64,000 bases of DNA from Lysobacter sp. 5GHs7-4. GTDB lineage: Bacteria > Pseudomonadota > Gammaproteobacteria > Xanthomonadales > Xanthomonadaceae. Of the stretch, positions 63,782 through 64,000 are shown in pieces. Location: positions 1,692,001-1,756,000 of the forward strand of contig NZ_CP089924.1 of assembly GCF_021284765.1 (NCBI RefSeq), written 5' to 3'. The notes beneath the pieces are model-generated. The model saw only the letters and a program-made list of their open reading frames with translations, made no database searches and was not told the DNA's origin. How positions within the stretch are numbered: the first letter of the stretch is position 1; every line of letters begins with the position of its first letter. The position numbers were made by a program, and so were the translations under genes.

Positions 63782-64000
63782 ATGCGAGTTCTCGTGAGTA
63801 ACGACGATGGCGTCGACGCCCCCGGCATCCGCGTCCTGGCGCAGACCCTGCGCGAGGCCGGCCATGAAGTGCTGGTGGTCGCCCCCGACCGCGACCGTTC
63901 CGGCGCGAGCAATTCGCTGACCCTGGATGCGCCGGTGCGCGTGCACCAGCTGGACGACTCGACCTGGCGCGTGCACGGCACCCCGACCGACTGCGTCCAC
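63782..64000 (+). CDS. surE: 5'/3'-nucleotidase SurE (N-terminal part, cut by window edge)
   Basis: 73 residues are visible. [20 protein letters not shown] has the SNDDG metal motif, and [17 protein letters not shown] and GTPTDCVH continue the family pattern. SurE removes phosphate from nucleotides. Its place after truD and near ispDF is typical. Confidence 0.95.
   Translation, partial: MRVLVSNDDGVDAPGIRVLAQTLREAGHEVLVVAPDRDRSGASNSLTLDAPVRVHQLDDSTWRVHGTPTDCVH

Overview
The window is very GC-rich, has short gaps and shows no integrase, transposase, prophage or CRISPR array. Gene content (fdhD next to a YdeP-type molybdoenzyme, TonB receptor, M4, M16 and S9 secreted peptidases, B3 metallo-beta-lactamase, paired NlpC/P60 proteins, the ftsB-ispD-ispF-truD-surE block) points to a gammaproteobacterium of the Xanthomonadaceae/Lysobacteraceae, most likely a Lysobacter. 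That placement is inferred from gene families, not from a database search.

Layout. 1-2.5 kb: FdhF/YdeP oxidoreductase (cut by the window edge), fdhD and a GFA protein. 3-13.5 kb: two secreted peptidases, a 1-kb gap, a TonB-dependent receptor, a DUF4349/DUF2785 pair and speG. 13.5-19 kb: periplasmic cyclophilin, PadR regulator with its HAAS/sensor membrane partner, PHB depolymerase, methyltransferase and a HemJ/CopD-like protein. 20-29 kb: alkaline phosphatase, dicarboxylate symporter, LysE exporter, a B3 beta-lactamase/Nudix pair and an M16 peptidase pair. 29-37.5 kb: lipoprotein, small membrane proteins, FMN reductase/thioesterase pair, two NlpC/P60 hydrolases, slyD, DUF418 protein and an M4 protease. 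37.7-44.6 kb: a tight five-gene run (amino-acid oxidase, glutathione reductase, S9 peptidase, hutG, YcaQ-like protein). 44.7-54.4 kb: parE among small or unknown genes, including a frameshifted ankyrin gene and an orphan barstar. 54.6-64 kb: core genes pyrG, kdsA, eno, ftsB, ispD, ispF, truD, an Smr protein and the start of surE.

Many genes overlap by 1-4 bases (ATGA, TGATG or GTGA junctions), so translational coupling is common. The core block links nucleotide synthesis (pyrG), LPS precursor synthesis (kdsA), glycolysis (eno), division (ftsB), isoprenoid synthesis (ispD, ispF) and tRNA modification (truD).

The most unusual content is intergenic. Several unrelated families of hairpin-forming repeats sit mainly between convergent genes. 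The best is an approximately 256-base structured element present twice (16.35 and 19.30 kb) at about 93 % identity. It carries four hairpins, and the one sequence change inside its 15-bp stem is compensated on both sides. A 73-base ACGGCA microsatellite lies just downstream of the second copy.
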